This document shows positions 52,401 through 62,260 of a DNA stretch of 64,000 bases, piece by piece. Every line of letters begins with the position of its first letter. The stretch's first letter is position 1. Both the position numbers and the translations under genes were made by a program. The DNA is taken from NCBI GenBank assembly GCA_963575745.1, contig CAUYUJ010001381.1:554268-618267 (forward strand). Direction: 5' to 3'. The notes under the pieces were generated by a model. That model was not told where the DNA came from and ran no database searches. It saw only the letters and a program-made list of their open reading frames with translations. Source of the stretch: Prorocentrum cordatum (lineage: Eukaryota > Sar > Dinophyceae > Prorocentrales > Prorocentraceae).

Positions 52401-52726
52401 GAAGCCAGCGTTCTTCACAACGCGGGGGGTTCCGCTACGCAAACGACTCACGCCATGGACGTGACAACCGACGCCAATACGACCGATCTCGTTCAACATC
52501 CAGGAGGTCCCCAGACTCTCGCAGTCAATCGAGAAGTCGATACGACAGATCTTCGAGATCTACCTCCCGAGGACGAGACAATCGCGGCGGCGGACGCGGT
52601 AGTCCACGCGGCCGTGATAGATCATATGGTAGTGACAAAGGACGTGGCAGACGTTCCCCGAGCCATGGTTCGTCCCGTGGCTCCACCCACGCCAGAGCAC
52701 GTTCTCCTGCCAACTTTCGACGTTAA
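49499..52726 (+). CDS. Gag-like protein with three CCCH zinc fingers, 1075 aa
   Basis: ATG start, no better start upstream. Residues ~1-215 are disordered and Pro/Ser/Arg-rich. Residues ~220-530 are a long coiled coil. Residues ~610-835 are an alpha-helical Gag-like domain (ITQLLEWQQKVRKNFGAASG…). Three CCCH fingers follow, CAAWKKGNCRNGERCKALH (C-x7-C-x5-C-x3-H), CFEFAKRNTCTRGDKCNFPH and CKDFAQNKCPRGDKCKYAH, then an Arg/Ser-rich tail. Particle formation and RNA binding are inferred. CCCH fingers replace the CCHC knuckle usual in retroelement Gags, and the RS tail resembles splicing-factor tails. It ends in TAA (52,724), after which the same frame stays open into pol. Confidence 0.75.
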   Translation: MEPKRRMRRKGSIGASRTSSPTARRLGDELESLSADCVGVPGTPPPPSSDGPEARLAAELHRSAARGGTGEGVGTGRKEFHTPTFDPPSPPQSGAIPTASGESLTGPDTPGRFRANRRWTSGAGTPSPATVPVAEHVATFEELSRPVAAQPQTQYPKVSSDETPHTHGPSRSSSARNRRGAPGPCGESRSSPRTASQRPCTPRDRGHREADAPHLSISDDQLAETSAAGEIAELRDQVETFVSRQYSGLLQSVQTNAADTAAIRHDLDGALGIIDSRIAEDRRIIGELQYQVDREVSHSGERTAMVENLRNYLAQMEQQLVLVRDTGVSAVRILHDEIHDQLRNRPTPAEATDLGDVQSQINGLRSYIDHTTATLRNEAHTNSSNLIDMLQPLANRISEIEQRFPDVQDALAELRVGRAQTGQLDSPPAVYDFARLTDRLQEVEKAADHAQLELSQVIRERDTEKVRVEGQLARLESELEAQSARLRAHEQRLDRYSQRSRDTDEYTRQKVAQIHEDMTSWTNQLIDHTNDTNLHLRPATDLHRPTAASAEAPQASAGQQRRTSPGAASAAASAQTRHVSPVRTEPTTDGAPIPSQPLSAVSVHTTTPIKESDTVRVPVLPKITQLLEWQQKVRKNFGAASGRPSKAYAFLCVAEQPECTFEDLQDSGDFESIDCKLATALSDILSCDLRYQIRLIETREHKAGRMLKGRQIYWHIRQPYKVTEVDDDLHDFGRLKKLRMRDDDLQRFITDWDALLLECREAPDPKILESLFRTQIRRHAWMKQDMYEYQRMKISDPNRTYDWLRQRVLDILELKQLENNQNKLRYEHETRSQVNACAAWKKGNCRNGERCKALHTYSRDWKNNKSSRASTAGGNSRRSMSTPANHKKPASKPFCFEFAKRNTCTRGDKCNFPHVAQCKDFAQNKCPRGDKCKYAHLTPGAKTPERSPSRPRTSSQDSRGRSPSRGSGSQRSSQRGGFRYANDSRHGRDNRRQYDRSRSTSRRSPDSRSQSRSRYDRSSRSTSRGRDNRGGGRGSPRGRDRSYGSDKGRGRRSPSHGSSRGSTHARARSPANFRR

Positions 52727-52768
52727 CGCCGTTCCGACCGCAGTTGCGCCATCCGTGACAAGACCCTC

Positions 52769-54649
52769 ATGGCCAACGCTAAGGCCACAGCGACATCTAC
52801 CAAAACACGTCGTCGGATACGCTTCGACACACGTAACGTGGAATATTATTTACATACCGTATCTGGCAGGGGCAGATTGGACAAATGGAAGGAGATGCCG
52901 AATGAGGGTGACATCGTCAATGTACCAGACCCGTTACCACAACGACGGTGGGATCAAAGTGCGGACGCCCTACGAGAATGTCAAAAGGAGGCACAGCTAT
53001 GGTACGACGACCTATATAACTACCGACACAATAAAGAGTCGGTGGCCACACCAACTGCGATCCGAAAACATGAAGACACTGTTAAGCAGTCATCAAAGAC
53101 AGCCCAGACGAAGACAACGACGATGCAAGTCGACCCACCACGCTCGACTGCTGCATTGACACGATCTTGGGTTCTCGACAGTGGTTCTGCTCATCATATT
53201 CAGGGAAACCATGAACTGACGCAGACCGAATCGGATCGCATATCTATTCGCGAAGAGCATATTCTGGAAACCGCCAATGGTGATCGTACTGTCAACGAGC
53301 ACTACGGCATACGGCTACCCGAGATTGGCTTACACAGTTCAGCCCTCGCCTTGCCAGACTGTCCATCTTTACTATCAGTTGGAAAATTGATCGAGGTTGA
53401 TGGCTTTCGGCAGCTTTGGGATCCTGAGCTGGGCTACTTGCTTCAGGATCCGGGGGGCCAATGGTATAAGATTCCAGTCAACAATAGAGTTCCAGAATTA
53501 CGACTCGACGACCTGGCACTGATACCACCACCACGTCCATGCACTTCGTCAGCACCCCGACGTCGTCAGCGCATGCGTTCATTCGCCCTCTGCAACGACA
53601 TTTGTTGGTGCTGCAAAACTACTGAGCAGTCAACAACTGCAGATGAGCTACGGCCCCACATAGGGACCTGCCCCAAGAGACCACATGTCGGAGAGGGAGG
53701 AGGAGCACGGACCATCACGGTCGAAGAACCTCCCGACACAAACAAAGACGAGCCTAACGTGGACACACCCACCGACTCGCCTACGTCTCAGACGCAGTGT
53801 TCTCCTCCACAATGCGGGGGGGTAGCAGATATAGCTCAAGCAGATGACGACATACCGACAGAGACGCTCACACGAATGCATCACGACAATGATCGCGTTC
53901 TTCCCAACAGACAGAAGAACCCGATCGACCCGATGCATTACATGACCCGCAGCCCAAAACACCCTGACTGTGAGATTTGTTCCCGCACGATGGCGCAGAA
54001 TGCCCCGTGTCGACGACAGCGCAAGCCACACCCACCGGCAGATCCCACCGACGAGGATAACGCCTACGAGGCTTTTGTCCCGAAGAAGTTTGGTGAGGCT
54101 TTAACTGCAGACCATATCGTCCTGGCCAAAGACGATGCCGCAGACAAGCACGGCGACAAGTATGCACTTGTTGTCCTAGACAGATACACCGGCATCTTCA
54201 TGGCCTACCCAGCACTACACAGAGACGCAGCTACCACAAAGGCATCCTTTCAACAGTTCATCGCCGCGAACGATGAGGTGAAGCATATCTATACAGACAA
54301 CTCTGGAGAGCTTCAGAAAGCTCGCCGCCAACTGGGATGGAGACACGACACGAGTACGCCGCATCGTCCGCAAACGAATGGATTGATCGAGCGCGTCGTC
54401 AAGATCGTCATTCTCGGTGCAAGAGCTGTGTTACATACGTCTGGTCTGGGACACGAATGGTGGAAACAGGCCATGCAAGCCTTTTGCTGTGGACACAATT
54501 TTGTGCATACATCCGCGGGCGCGGCTGCCCTCAATGAGGGGCATGCAGATAAGACAACTCATGAAATACGTTTTGGCGAAAGCTTTCCCGGGCACTGCAC
54601 GCCATTCGGCGCTCGGATCTTCTGGGGATGCCTCAACCCCGAGAACTAA
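52769..54649 (+). CDS. Pol part 1: protease, zinc-binding and integrase core, 626 aa
   Basis: Same frame as gag. The sequence between the TAA and the first ATG (52,769) is also open. Retropepsin signature VLDSGSAHHI (DSG at 53,177-53,185). Protease tail LPDCPSLLSVGKLIEVDGFRQL. HHCC zinc site in MHYMTRSPKHPDCEICSRT (~53,934). Integrase core with Asp in LTADHIVLAKD (~54,108), Asp in IYTDNSGEL (~54,295) and Glu in TNGLIERVV (~54,388), 30 residues after the second Asp. These process the polyprotein and integrate the cDNA. Residues ~250-410 are a Pro/Thr/Asp-rich linker. It ends right after the core, and the rest of pol continues in the +1 frame. Confidence 0.8.
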   Translation: MANAKATATSTKTRRRIRFDTRNVEYYLHTVSGRGRLDKWKEMPNEGDIVNVPDPLPQRRWDQSADALRECQKEAQLWYDDLYNYRHNKESVATPTAIRKHEDTVKQSSKTAQTKTTTMQVDPPRSTAALTRSWVLDSGSAHHIQGNHELTQTESDRISIREEHILETANGDRTVNEHYGIRLPEIGLHSSALALPDCPSLLSVGKLIEVDGFRQLWDPELGYLLQDPGGQWYKIPVNNRVPELRLDDLALIPPPRPCTSSAPRRRQRMRSFALCNDICWCCKTTEQSTTADELRPHIGTCPKRPHVGEGGGARTITVEEPPDTNKDEPNVDTPTDSPTSQTQCSPPQCGGVADIAQADDDIPTETLTRMHHDNDRVLPNRQKNPIDPMHYMTRSPKHPDCEICSRTMAQNAPCRRQRKPHPPADPTDEDNAYEAFVPKKFGEALTADHIVLAKDDAADKHGDKYALVVLDRYTGIFMAYPALHRDAATTKASFQQFIAANDEVKHIYTDNSGELQKARRQLGWRHDTSTPHRPQTNGLIERVVKIVILGARAVLHTSGLGHEWWKQAMQAFCCGHNFVHTSAGAAALNEGHADKTTHEIRFGESFPGHCTPFGARIFWGCLNPEN

Positions 54650-57600
54650 CAACGAGACTTCAAAGTTTAAAGAAAATACTCGGGAAGGGTTATTCATGGG
54701 TTGCCACTTACACTCTGGTGGGCGATGGTCAGGTGACTACCTTGTCTTGGACACGGCTACATACGCCAAGAATCCTGATGGTGAACTGTGTCACGTGCAC
54801 AGAGTCAAAGACATCATCATCCCTGATGGCAAGTTCACCTACCCAGTGAAAGAAGGCACTCTACGACATCATAGCCCTGAGGCACACGACGAGGTCAAGG
54901 CATCCACTTCTCGCCCCTTGGGTGATAAACCAATGCCCGATCCTCCACTTGCCTACCCTAAAGAATGGGATGACCCATCTATGATGACAACGGAAGACAA
55001 CGCCGCTGATATCCACGCATCGGCCTCTGAAGTTGCTGCGCCAGCGCCGGAGCCCGACTACTGGGAACAGCGCGGATATTGCGTCATCAGACATATTCGT
55101 ACTCCACGCAAGAAATTGTTCATCCCGACGGACGACGTCATGAACATACCTGTGCCTGTTGATCAACTCGACGTGACACGAGATTTCAAGACGACCTCTA
55201 CTTTTGAAGGAGAAAGTGACTTTCGCGACGTTTGGGATGGTGTCAGCGCCAACGACCACAGGGAGTTAAGCGAGCCGTGGACAGGCACGGTTCGATTCTA
55301 TGAGCTTCCAAAAATAACGCCAGACGGCAAAATGGTGGTCCGCGGACGCGAGACACGTATGCAGACTACTACACGTCCTGATCACATTCTTCCCGAGCAT
55401 TGGAAAACACTATCTCGTGGACAACAAAAGAAGGAAATCGACTACGCCGACGACGTTGAACGAGCTCGTGAAATTCGTGAGCGAGTTGCACTACGAGTGT
55501 GGGCAAGACAGGACAAACAGGTCAACAATTTCCGCGCCACTGCATCCGGCGGACCCACATGGAATACTGTGGAGCGAAGGATTACATACGACACTGACAA
55601 TGGCGCCGTCATCCGTGACGAAAGCCTCAAAGGCGTGACGAACAAAGAAATACTATATGCCAAATTACCTGGTGGGCCACGGGACATTACTACGGTACTG
55701 TACTACCGCCAATCACCACAACAGCACGATGGAGAAGAGCGTGCTTTGGTACTTGTGGATAGTGAGGGAACCGACTTTGGGACCATGAACCCGCTCATAC
55801 GCCAGTTCACCCAGTCGGTAGCAATACCAACTATGCCACGTGAGACCACCTACACACCGGCACGCAGAGACAAAATATCCGATTCCTCATGGTCACGCCC
55901 GGCCCTAGTTACCAGAAACCTAAGTAAGAAAGAAGTTGCCGCAGAGCCACGTGCACAAGAAGCCCTACGAAAAGAATACGAGAGATTGGAAAAGAAACAA
56001 ACGTGGATGTTGGAGACTGTTGCAGAAAAAGCTGATATTGAGTCACAAGCTATTCGCACTGGAACGAAAGTTCATGTCTTCAATATCTTGGAGCTATCTT
56101 CAGTCAAACACGAGGAACTTCCACCTGATCTACGTAAATTCAAGGGCAGAGTGGTGGTTCAGGGCAGTACAGGCAAAGATGAAACTGGCTTGGCCGCAAT
56201 ATTCGCCGACGCCGCTTCCAGTGCTTCGCATATTGAGGCTTCCAAACTTTGCGATGCTACTGCACTATTGCCACAATATGCGGGGGAACAAAGTGATGCA
56301 CCTGGAGCCTACACGCAGGCATTATTATACGGCAACGGACAAATCGATCCAGTTGATACTTGGATTACCATACCCAACTGGCGACAACCGACATCCTGGT
56401 CCAAATACAAGAATCCAGTGTGCCGATTACGATTGGCACTATACGGACACCCTCTCGCAGGTGTCTTTCGGGAACGAAAATGCCGTACATGCTTAGAAAG
56501 CGTTGGTTTCGAGCCTATTTCAGGATGGGAATGTGTATGGAGACACAACAAACTGGGACTGATACTTTCAGTATATGTGGACGACTTCAAACTAGCCGGC
56601 CCAGCTCGCAATCTACAGACTGGCTGGGATTATATCCGCAAAAGCGGTATTGACTTGGATCCACTTACTCCATACTCACAATATCTTGGTTGTGGACAAC
56701 AGGCATACGAGGTACCGCAGACTATCTTCGACAAAAGAATGTCTACCATGCGCCCTATGTTGCCCGTGCACAATGAGAAAGATTACAACACGGCCAAACA
56801 AGTTCGTGGAATTCGACATGATATGCTTGGTTTTACCGATCAGTGCATTGAGCGGTACCTGGAATGCGCCTCCAAGCGCGCCCAGGGACCAGGGTCACGT
56901 CGGAAACGATCCGACTCGCCGAGGACTTCGCGATCCAAATCGCCTGCATCCTCCGGGTCGGTCGCCAGACCTACTAGTGTGCTCAATGCGCGGCCGCGAT
57001 CATCCAGCCCAGCAAAATCGGTCGACGCGACATCTACCACGACAGATCCCATACCAGTCACATACGACGACCTACCTGACGCCGAAACCCCTGGCATCGA
57101 GGACACCTCCTTCACCGATTCCGATTATTCCGACGAGGGCATCCTTGGCAAGGACGCGGCGAGTGTACTGATGAAGATCCTCTACCTGGCACGATGCTGT
57201 CGTTTCGATCTTCTACATCCAGTATGTATGCTGGCCAGAGAAATTACCAAATGGAATGCCACGTGTGATAGACGTCTACATCGGTTGATATGCTACATCA
57301 AAACGACGCGCGCACATTGTTTACACGGTTGGATAGGTGATTCGTCGAACATGTTGTCCATCATGCTCTTCGCTGACGCCTCGTTCGCCGATTGCATTAC
57401 ATCATCCAAATCCACTACGGGCGTTTTCGCCGCGCTCGTTGGACCCAATGCGTTCTTTCCGGTCAGCGCTGTATGTAAGAAACAAACGGTTGTGTCGCAT
57501 TCATCGACAGAATCCGAGATTGTTGCTCTTGGCTCAGCACTACGACTGGAAGGATTACCACTACTCTCGTTCCGGGAAGCCGTGGTGGGAGTTGCCAACA

Positions 57601-58556
57601 CATGCAAAGAGAAGAATGCATGCCTGAGCTGCCATGGACACGCCGACACGGCGATGTGTCCGACGTTGGCCGCCAAAAAGAAGCGTAAGCCATCGCCTCG
57701 TAAGTCGCCCCCCACACGGGGATCTTCTCCTAGCCGTAGGCAACTACCGCTAAATACGGAGTTACCTACGCCTCCAAAGAGACGTACAATATCCCATGAG
57801 GGTGCAGTATTGCACGTGGATCCAGAACCGGCTCAGGAGATCAGTTCTCCCAAAGTGCGTCTTATCGTCCTCGAGGATAACCAGGCCGTGATCAAAATTG
57901 TCCAAAAGGGACGTACACCAGCACTTCGTCATCTTCATCGTACTCATCGTATCAACCTGGATTGGATATGCGAGACATGCCAACTCGAACATATCGAGCT
58001 CAAATACGTAGGTACAAAGGAGCAGATCGCATATATGATGACCAAACATTTCGAGCCGGAGAAAGCAGACCTCTGGAGGGATCTCTTGGAACACTCGCTC
58101 ATCTTTCCCGCTACTCCGATACAATGTCCTCCAAAGAAACCCTGGAAACCACTACGAGGGCCTCGGAGGCCCGATGGTTTACCTCATGTTGCGGAACCTC
58201 CAAAACTGGATGGATGCCCGGAAGTATGCAAAATATTACTTACAGAAAAAGAAAGATGGGGCGAGGTAGGATCAGAATGTGGATTCCGATGCGTTGGACA
58301 AGCCAATCACGAGGGAATATGCGCATGCATGTACCACATTGGCGCACCAGCTGCAGCAATTGCTTCGCCACACCTCGTTCACGAGCACGTTCTCCGCACG
58401 GTAGACATCCCCGCCATCCTCCCTCGCCTCCACAGGATTCAGAGAGGTTTAGGACATTATACGTCCATGCCGCAGCAATTTTACGACTCGAGCTACAAAG
58501 CTCACAGGCATCCGGTTCGCCTCGTGCGAGGCGAAAATAAGCGAGATCGGTTCTAA
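54417..58556 (+). CDS. Pol part 2: integrase C-terminal part, reverse transcriptase, RNase H
   Basis: The frame is open from 54,417 but meaningful coding starts near 54,640 (ENTREGLFMGCHLHSGGRWSGDYLV, the block that follows copia integrases). RT runs from KFKGRVVVQGSTGKD (~56,137) through QSDAPGAYTQA (motif A), NPVCRLRLALYGHPLAGVF and SVYVDDFKLAGP (YVDD 56,574-56,585) to SQYLGCG. RNase H has LFADASFADC (~57,368), SSTESEIVALG (~57,500), VLEDNQAVIK (~57,868) and LRHLHRTHRINLDW. Two insertions are notable: an Arg/Ser-rich stretch between RT and RNase H (56,870-57,010), and KKKRKPSPRK-type basic sequence inside RNase H (57,670-57,730), a likely nuclear-localisation signal. All catalytic residues are present. 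Confidence 0.8.
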   Translation: MQELCYIRLVWDTNGGNRPCKPFAVDTILCIHPRARLPSMRGMQIRQLMKYVLAKAFPGTARHSALGSSGDASTPRTNNETSKFKENTREGLFMGCHLHSGGRWSGDYLVLDTATYAKNPDGELCHVHRVKDIIIPDGKFTYPVKEGTLRHHSPEAHDEVKASTSRPLGDKPMPDPPLAYPKEWDDPSMMTTEDNAADIHASASEVAAPAPEPDYWEQRGYCVIRHIRTPRKKLFIPTDDVMNIPVPVDQLDVTRDFKTTSTFEGESDFRDVWDGVSANDHRELSEPWTGTVRFYELPKITPDGKMVVRGRETRMQTTTRPDHILPEHWKTLSRGQQKKEIDYADDVERAREIRERVALRVWARQDKQVNNFRATASGGPTWNTVERRITYDTDNGAVIRDESLKGVTNKEILYAKLPGGPRDITTVLYYRQSPQQHDGEERALVLVDSEGTDFGTMNPLIRQFTQSVAIPTMPRETTYTPARRDKISDSSWSRPALVTRNLSKKEVAAEPRAQEALRKEYERLEKKQTWMLETVAEKADIESQAIRTGTKVHVFNILELSSVKHEELPPDLRKFKGRVVVQGSTGKDETGLAAIFADAASSASHIEASKLCDATALLPQYAGEQSDAPGAYTQALLYGNGQIDPVDTWITIPNWRQPTSWSKYKNPVCRLRLALYGHPLAGVFRERKCRTCLESVGFEPISGWECVWRHNKLGLILSVYVDDFKLAGPARNLQTGWDYIRKSGIDLDPLTPYSQYLGCGQQAYEVPQTIFDKRMSTMRPMLPVHNEKDYNTAKQVRGIRHDMLGFTDQCIERYLECASKRAQGPGSRRKRSDSPRTSRSKSPASSGSVARPTSVLNARPRSSSPAKSVDATSTTTDPIPVTYDDLPDAETPGIEDTSFTDSDYSDEGILGKDAASVLMKILYLARCCRFDLLHPVCMLAREITKWNATCDRRLHRLICYIKTTRAHCLHGWIGDSSNMLSIMLFADASFADCITSSKSTTGVFAALVGPNAFFPVSAVCKKQTVVSHSSTESEIVALGSALRLEGLPLLSFREAVVGVANTCKEKNACLSCHGHADTAMCPTLAAKKKRKPSPRKSPPTRGSSPSRRQLPLNTELPTPPKRRTISHEGAVLHVDPEPAQEISSPKVRLIVLEDNQAVIKIVQKGRTPALRHLHRTHRINLDWICETCQLEHIELKYVGTKEQIAYMMTKHFEPEKADLWRDLLEHSLIFPATPIQCPPKKPWKPLRGPRRPDGLPHVAEPPKLDGCPEVCKILLTEKERWGEVGSECGFRCVGQANHEGICACMYHIGAPAAAIASPHLVHEHVLRTVDIPAILPRLHRIQRGLGHYTSMPQQFYDSSYKAHRHPVRLVRGENKRDRF

Positions 58557-58578
58557 TCCCGATACCCCCATCCACGAG

Positions 58579-61500
58579 ATGGATCAGGCACAGCCGCTCA
58601 ACCCCATCGGCTGGCCCATCGGCTGCGACGCTGAGTACGACCCGAACGCCAAGGACGACGACCGCGTGGGCTTCACGTACCACGCTCAAACTGGTCGCCC
58701 TCGTGATCCTGATGATGGTTACATATGCATACATCAACGGCGTGCTGATCGCAGTGCAGATTTTGATCTCCGCGTACCCGACGAATCCACTATTCGAGAA
58801 ATTGCCCGCTCTGCGTCCGCCGACGTCAAGAGTTGGATCAACGACGCTAGTGGATCAGTCGGCGGCAACGCCCAACTATGAATACAGCACGTTTACGGCT
58901 ACACCATGGCTGTCATTCATGCGGGCTATGTGTATGCTTTCCAGTCTCTTCAATCGTAACCCGTCTGTACAAGAAAGTGTTCGTGGTTTACATGATCATT
59001 TGAACGCAGTGATCCCAGGAGCGCACCGCAAGTGCCCACCAGAGAACCTTACGACGATGATATTGAAAACAGAGTGGATGATGATTCACAATGATTGGTC
59101 CAAGATTGGCAGTGCAGCACTGGGACAGTATGCCGAGGACAGCGTTCAGGATACAAAACATTACTATGGAAATGGTCTTTGTGCACCCTCTGATGTATAC
59201 AGCAATGGATTGAAAACTCCATGCTATGCTCCTAACCTTGAGCGTGCAAGGGCCAAGCTACCCACACGCCCACCTGGCTTAGCCAGGACATCAGATACAT
59301 CTGGACACATCGGCCACACTGTTGAGGATAATTTGGTCACCAACATGCGAGCATTTTCCGACATTAACCAGACAAGCAAATTTCGCCGCAAGCTCAGCAC
59401 ATGGCTGACGGCGCGCGGAGGCTTCAGAGGTATCGGATCATACTCCAAGACGGTGGCAACACCATCCGATCATCCGGAAGGCTGGGTGGCAATATCAGAG
59501 CACGACGAGAATATGACAAGTACCTATCGTTGGCAACCATACAACGAGGGCAACGACTTCTTTGGCGAGGCCGCTGACCAGATCGACCCTGGTCTTACTC
59601 CTGGTCCTGATATTGACCCACTCGAGCTGGATCAAGCAAAGTACAGCGCTTTCTGTGGTGGTCGTTTGGTTTCTATTCTTATTTCAGATAATGGGTGGTG
59701 TTCCCTCGTACAAGAAGACTTGGGACTACTCTTGCATCACGCCTTCGGTCCATCAGGGCACGCATACAAATGGACCAACTTGTACACCGATTCAACATGT
59801 ATTATGCAGCCCAAGAAAGGGGCCAAGAGTGCAAAACACAAGAAGTACCCAACCCACGGCATCGACGAGCTCAACAATGCACAGAAGCGAGAAGATCTCG
59901 CCAAGGTATCAAATGTTGCTCTTGTGCCGCTATTTATGCCGTGCCTCAGTCGCGCGGAATACATGGGCGGCGCTACCCTCGAGCATTTGTCGACCATGAT
60001 CCGCGACGACATCATGATGTGGGCATTCTCCTTTGGCAATTATAAAGAATGGTTCAGACAGAACGACACGCCGATCGGCCAAGATTGCGTTCAATTGCCA
60101 GAGGCTGGTGGAGACACCCGCTATGGTATGGAAGAACTGCGTAACCAGCGTACGCAGACACAGGGGAGCCGTGCCACAGCTATTCTCAACAACCAGTTTG
60201 AGTGCACCCTCGAGCAGCGCAACATGATCAAGATGGTCCGCGATGCCAGAGGTCTCATGCTACACAGCGACAATGCCTCCATCAAAATGTGGCGCGAGTT
60301 AAACGAGACTATCTGGAGCTACTGGGGCAATGATTTTCCTGCATGTGTGAAACAAAGACATTATTGCAGGGGCCTCAATGCCATGGTGGTGTGGAGCGCG
60401 AATGACATCGCATGCGCCAGCCACGGGCAGAACACCGTGGACATGCGTCGACACCAAGATCGTGCACCTACTGCCGTATATGAGCTCCAGAAAATGGAAT
60501 GTGAGGGTGGCGTCCCGACGCTCATGCCAGTGCACGTACAAGTGGACGTATCGCGTTTTGTCGATGTGATGCAGTATTTCCGCTGTCCCACGGTCATGGG
60601 GCCTGGCAAAGCAGCACAGTGGGGCGCACGCCCGAACTTTGATTACCACACGGACGATCTGATCAGGATTATGCAAAATCGTGGTATTACTGTTCTTCCA
60701 TCAGACCACTGGGTTGAAGCGTACGATAGAATTACCCCACAGGCTTGGCATGCAAAACAGAACAATCATACCATGGCGATGTTTACGACACAGTTCTGCG
60801 ACGCAGTATGCTATCGTAACTTCTGCGCTTTGATTCAGTCACTGCCCTCTCAACCGTATCCATTCAGGCCGCCCATACTGACTCCCGTCACGGACGAGCA
60901 GGCCCACACACAGGCCAAGGAGATCATGGCGGCTCTGGACTTCAGAGAAAAGATGACAAACGAATGGAAGAGAGACCTCAGCCTCACGACGCTGATGACA
61001 CAGACGGCAAGCGAGATGGCTCATTGTGCGCGGATGGCATCATGTGCCGATGGTACGCTGCCGGCATCACTGCCTGCTAACGCAGGCGACACAATGGAAC
61101 CTATTCCTGGAATACCGATACGGACACCAGCACTTGATCCTCGCGAGCCGAACAAGGCTATCCCTGATAATGATCCATTTAGTCCTGCATACGACGACTT
61201 GTTCCAGTACCTCTTACTGTTGATCAATGACTACCCTGGGGCATGGGCATCCTGGGATTCAGTCGAAAAACAAGAGCTCCTCCACCCCAAGATCATTAAA
61301 CCGGTTGAAGACGCACATGCTGTTACTTGGGTTGTGTTTGATCAATTTCTACAACAGATTACCGACTTGGACGGTGACGACAACGCGACCAGATCACGAC
61401 TCATTGCAGAAAACAACAGGTTGACATCTCACTGTATCGGCCCTGCTGCCGAGAACGAGCAGACCATCGAAGCGTGCAAAACACTCTTCAGACAGAATGC

Positions 61501-62260
61501 ACTAGATCGCGTGGCATTGGGATATGATCCTGATGTTCCGACTTCCGCGTGGCGCGCGGCGGCCGATGCGGAACAGCCAGCGCCACCAGGCCCATTGCCT
61601 GAGCCGCTGCAACCTGGCCCGCAATCGATAGCCGTGCCAAAGTCGTCGACTCCTGGACCACCCCTACACCATGCGCCAGCAGACCAGCAGCCAGCAGTTC
61701 AGCTCCCGAAAGCCGAGGCAGTACCGATCCCTGACGACGGCACTGACCTAGAGGCCATGGAGCTGGAGGCAACTCCTGCCGAAGAGGAATCTTCTCCACA
61801 CGAGATGAATTTATTGTCATGGCAGGACAGCTGCGAGCGTTCCATGTATGAGGACATCAGCCAGGTCGGGATGTTCGATAACGCATGCACTGTTCGAGAG
61901 TGGAAGCTGCAAGCAGGCATCAAGGACGACCATCCATACGTTTGTGCAGTATTGCGGGGTACATCCGCGGTCAATGGATTCGCCTGCCTGGAAAATAAAG
62001 AATGGTGCGACCACTTGCAACACGATGATTGTGTGATTGCTCACGCGCCTGATATTGCACAGTCTGGTTGCTTTCCAGAATGGAAGTGGATATCGTTACC
62101 AAATTACGACGACGTACGTTATGGTCCCGAGTTACTGGATGATGAGTGGCTGGGAGCACCCAAATACATGAGCAAATGCATCACGACGATGTTACGCCAC
62201 GAGATCCACTACAAAAAGTTCTATATCAATCAATTTCACGATAGACGTATCAACATTTGA
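58579..62260 (+). CDS. Large accessory protein of second element, ~1,200 aa, function unknown
   Basis: The best start is the ATG at 58,579, 22 bp after the pol stop. This first frame (MDQAQPLNPIGWPIGCDAEYD…) ends at 58,881, and coding appears to shift to the frame open at 58,703-62,260 near 58,865. Features: TPWLSFMRAMCMLSSLF (58,902), ILKTEWMMIHNDWSKIG (59,061), AYKWTNLYTDSTCIMQ (59,763), MMWAFSFGNYKEW (60,016), AMVVWSANDIACASHGQNTVDM (60,380), RGITVLPSDHWVEAYDRITPQAWH (60,687), and a Pro-rich acidic linker (61,565-61,800). Parts match accessory protein B of the giant element loosely. It ends in TGA, after which the same frame continues. Confidence 0.6.

Noticed and set aside
58690-58790. 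A hydrophobic, transmembrane-like stretch (VALVILMMVTYAYINGVLIA) at the apparent start of the large accessory protein, suggesting an envelope-like protein
   Set aside because: It is read from a GTG in a frame that has no ATG there. The overlapping frame from the ATG at 58,579 is richer in charged residues and reads as protein up to about 58,865. The hydrophobic run is more likely an out-of-frame artefact.
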